Source: Oligoflexia bacterium (GTDB lineage Bacteria; Bdellovibrionota_C; UBA2361; JBGSMV01). From it: a stretch of 64,000 nucleotides of DNA. A program made the position numbers and the translations under genes. The DNA is taken from assembly GCA_019694515.1 (NCBI GenBank), contig JAIBBU010000001.1, positions 1-64,000 of the forward strand, read 5' to 3'. The notes beneath the pieces are model-generated. The model saw only the letters and a program-made list of their open reading frames with translations. It was not told where the DNA came from and searched no databases. The stretch's first letter is position 1. The number at the start of each line of letters is the position of its first letter. Positions 61,444 to 64,000 of the stretch are shown here, piece after piece.

Positions 61444-64000
61444 TTAAGGATATTGGGGCTGTAGCGGCGTATGCGCACTCCACATTCCTCCCCACATCGG
61501 TGAAAAGACCGGCGCGTAGGTAGCGGCCGGAGACTTTGGACCGTTGTGGATCCCGTACGCCTCCGATCTGAGCTGACTTCGGAGGGTGGCTGCAGGACTG
61601 GTCTCCAGTGAATTCCAGAAAACCCCTTCAGCCCAGAACAGGTACACTCCCACCACGCCTGTCAGCGCCTTTGCGGCCGCGCCTTTTCCTAGCGCATCGT
61701 TAATTATGGCTTTGAAGCCGACCGTTCCAACCCCGGCTGGAATAGATCCCTTCTTGGCCGTTTGGCTAAATAGATTCATCGCCGGATCCACCTTCTCGAC
61801 CTTTTTGCCAATCATGGTGCCATCAGAGTAAATCTCGACATGCCAGCTCTGTTCGTTGGGATTAGTGGTTGCCACGAAGCCGTAGGTGTTTCCCTCGCCG
61901 ACGAAGTGACCGTTGCTGTCAAAGACCATAACTACCTGGCCTCCCCGGCTTTGGGCATTGGTGTCCGAGCGTTCATCAAAATCCCCCGCGCGATATGCGA
62001 GCTGCACATCTCCAGTGTAGTTCAAGGCGCTACTCACCACATGCGCAGCGATCATCATTTCACCCATCGCTGCTGGTGACTGATAGCCTGAAGCTTCGAT
62101 ATTACGCGTGCTTGGCCAAGGGGACCGCGGTGAGTGGCCGTCTGGGTCTTTCAAGTTTATGGGATTATTAAGCGCATATGCATAGCGGTTGAGCGATTGC
62201 GGAACGGCCATGCTCGGAATCACAGTATCTGGAGTCAAAAATACTCCTAAGTTCGCATCATAGGCCCGTGCTTCGTAGTCGTAGATGGAAGGGGCCAAAA
62301 GTTCCCGACTGTTATACCACCTTTGCGGCCAAATTTGAGAGTTCGGGGGCGTTTCTGCAGCGCCAAAGGCGTTATAGGTCAGTCGTTGCACCAGGCCCAT
62401 GTTGCTGTCTAACACCACTCTTACGGTGCCCAGATGATCCGTTAGGAAATACCGCAGCTGCGAATTGGATTTCGATGCGACCAGATGATCCGAGGTAAAG
62501 TAGGAGTATTTTGGAGAGCCTGACTGCACGGTGTAGTCGGGATCGAAATTTAGCGAGGAAACAGATCCAGTAGTGACTCCAAATTTTGTGCCATCGCTGT
62601 CGTAATAATTTCGAGTAGTGCCCGAAGGGGTGCTGAGCTCGGTCACTTTGTTGTCGTAATTGTATGCAAAGCTCGAGGTGCCGGATCCGCCGGAGCTGGT
62701 ACGCAGCTTTAGATTGCCATTGGCGTCGTAGTTAAATAAATCGGTTGCTCCCAAGCATGGATTGCTTGCCACGGGACCCATACAAGACACGGCGTGACTG
62801 CCGCCCCCCCCGGAGAAGCCCCGTCCAAATTTTGCGTAAGTTGTAAAATTCGCAGAAGTTTCTTGGCTTCCGCCGCCATAACTTGAGGCTAAGTTAAATA
62901 ATGTCTTACTCCCCAATTTTGCAGCGGCACTGGCGGTTAACATCGAATTTGTATTGGTCGTCACGCTCAGGCGATTTCCGAGCGGGTCATATTGAAAGGA
63001 TTCCTGCCCTATGCCGTTAACGCTCCTGGCGCTTAGGCGATTCAGCAGATCGAAGTCATAACTTTCGGTGCGCGGTGCTGCTAAATCCTGGATAACAGTA
63101 ATGTTACCCACTAAATCTTCGGTGTACTCAAGGTTCAGCAGGTTTAGGTTAGGTGTTGTCCAGATCTTCTTGAGCATGCGGCTTCCGAGCAAGGTGCTTG
63201 GATCTCCTTCCCGATATTGCCGCTGCAGTGTTAGGGAACCGGTGCTCCCAAGTTGCCGTGAAAGTTCCTGATCGCGCGCTCCGTACTGGATGTTCTGAAC
63301 GATTGGGGTCTGATTGCTGGTACTAGGACCGGCGCTTAATCCGGCCAGCCGTCCCAGCGCGTCATACGAGTAAACTCGTACCTCTGGGCCCGGCAGATTC
63401 TTGTTCTTAATCTTACCGCTCAGCCAGAAATCAGTTGTAATTCTTTCCGTACGGGGAGAGATACCGGGCACGGCGAGGGTGGAGGTTTTAGCTTTAACTC
63501 TTCCCGCAAAATCGTAGCTAAGGCAGACATCAGAGATCTGTCCGTCAGCAGGAGTAACGGTAAGGATCTTCCTAGTGGCACGGCCCTTAGGATAGTCGGT
63601 GCCAATCGCATCGCAGCTTGTATCATAGGTGAAGACCGTAGAGTAGATCTTCGAATCCTGCGTGGTGGTACGTTCACGAATCCGATTCAGATCATCGTAG
63701 AAAAATTCTGTGTACGCCCCCTGCGGAAGTCCTCGCGCCAGATTGGCATCGCTTTGAGTCTTAAGGTTGCCATTTTCATCATAGGTAAATTTCCATACCG
63801 GACCCGACATGCTGTCGATATCCCCGTCTGCGGCGTTGGAAAGGTCGGCATCCTTCATGCCGATCAGTCGACCTAATCCGTCATAAAAATAGCGGGTGCG
63901 GCTGGTGTTGTTGGAGCCGCAGTTTCCCCGCCCATCAGCAAGACAGGTTTTGGTAATTTGGTCGCGCTCATTGTACTGGTACTGGGTCAAGTATATATCA
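61444..64000 (-). CDS. RHS repeat protein, 3' part
   Basis: The reading frame is open to the right edge of the window, so the start lies outside; 852 codons are visible. YD/RHS repeats fill about two-thirds ('TRYFYDGLGRLIGM', 'YDFDLLNRLSARSVNG', 'YDYEARAYDANLGVFLTPDT'), ending in the RHS core boundary 'LNRYAYALNNPINLKDPDG'. A non-RHS tail of about 230 residues follows, containing 'GQVVMVFDSNGHFVGEGNTY' and 'GVGTVGFKAIINDALGKGAA'. In RHS proteins the core forms a shell, and the tail is a variable effector. I cannot assign this tail a toxin fold. Confidence 0.9.
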   Translation of the reverse strand, partial: DIYLTQYQYNERDQITKTCLADGRGNCGSNNTSRTRYFYDGLGRLIGMKDADLSNAADGDIDSMSGPVWKFTYDENGNLKTQSDANLARGLPQGAYTEFFYDDLNRIRERTTTQDSKIYSTVFTYDTSCDAIGTDYPKGRATRKILTVTPADGQISDVCLSYDFAGRVKAKTSTLAVPGISPRTERITTDFWLSGKIKNKNLPGPEVRVYSYDALGRLAGLSAGPSTSNQTPIVQNIQYGARDQELSRQLGSTGSLTLQRQYREGDPSTLLGSRMLKKIWTTPNLNLLNLEYTEDLVGNITVIQDLAAPRTESYDFDLLNRLSARSVNGIGQESFQYDPLGNRLSVTTNTNSMLTASAAAKLGSKTLFNLASSYGGGSQETSANFTTYAKFGRGFSGGGGSHAVSCMGPVASNPCLGATDLFNYDANGNLKLRTSSGGSGTSSFAYNYDNKVTELSTPSGTTRNYYDSDGTKFGVTTGSVSSLNFDPDYTVQSGSPKYSYFTSDHLVASKSNSQLRYFLTDHLGTVRVVLDSNMGLVQRLTYNAFGAAETPPNSQIWPQRWYNSRELLAPSIYDYEARAYDANLGVFLTPDTVIPSMAVPQSLNRYAYALNNPINLKDPDGHSPRSPWPSTRNIEASGYQSPAAMGEMMIAAHVVSSALNYTGDVQLAYRAGDFDERSDTNAQSRGGQVVMVFDSNGHFVGEGNTYGFVATTNPNEQSWHVEIYSDGTMIGKKVEKVDPAMNLFSQTAKKGSIPAGVGTVGFKAIINDALGKGAAAKALTGVVGVYLFWAEGVFWNSLETSPAATLRSQLRSEAYGIHNGPKSPAATYAPVFSPMWGGMWSAHTPLQPQYP

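Overview
The window looks like chromosomal DNA of a Gram-negative bacterium of moderate G+C content. The evidence is a complete Mla-type outer-membrane lipid transport operon, a lipoprotein and several Sec-type signal peptides, a FlgM-type anti-sigma factor, a sigma-54 activator, and Tad- and type II-secretion-like pieces. The mixture (NtrC-type regulator, PAS/GAF hybrid kinase, RHS protein, FG-GAP and beta-helix secreted proteins, many short dispersed repeats) fits a poorly characterised 'deltaproteobacterial-grade' lineage (Bdellovibrionota/Myxococcota-like). That placement is inference; no rRNA gene or other strong taxonomic marker is present.

Layout. 1-460: two copies of a 27-nt hairpin flanking a decayed tRNA-like sequence, then a dispersed repeat. 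462-9180: substrate-binding protein, FlgM, RlmH, a helical-repeat protein with a RAP-like C-terminus resembling organellar RNA-binding factors, PcrA/UvrD helicase. 9181-12505: RlmE and the mlaEFDC operon. 12576-26018: beta-helix and PH-domain proteins, sigma-54 response regulator, SGNH hydrolase, TldD protease, a double-STAS-like protein and a TadE/TadE/TadG-VWA cluster. 26396-40562: an incomplete two-component protein, a tandem repeat array, an alpha/beta-hydrolase-like protein, RecJ, an RppH-like Nudix enzyme overlapping a GspE/PilB ATPase, a DUF456 protein, a G+C-richer orphan, a hybrid histidine kinase and an FG-GAP-like protein. 40834-58314: a minus-strand conflict/stress-type locus. 58732-64000: a receiver protein with a degenerate kinase dimerisation domain, a LOG-family protein, a lipoprotein and the 3' part of an RHS gene.

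The most remarkable region is 40834-51419. Six genes, tightly spaced and partly overlapping (ATGA and GTGA junctions), encode an XpaC-like protein, a short protein sharing an N-terminal module with TelA, TelA itself, a pentapeptide-repeat/CbxX-type AAA+ ATPase, a VWA protein and a giant MoxR-like AAA protein. The giant protein has lost both residues that normally coordinate the nucleotide-bound magnesium. Upstream on the same strand lie a 1564-residue DUF4011-like/SF1 helicase/DUF3320-like protein, whose embedded endonuclease-like domain has lost its usual acidic residue, and two orphan genes. Together they look like a membrane/DNA stress or anti-phage system related to Ter-, TelA- and MoxR-VWA-type conflict systems, in a gene order I do not recognise.

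Seven loci carry a MITE-like repeat with long terminal inverted repeats (core CATTGCGAGCGGAGCGAAGC) around two kinds of filler (about 201-214 bp and about 156 bp). One locus was amplified into 318-bp tandem units, and in another the terminal repeat alone was multiplied six times with a 27-bp period.
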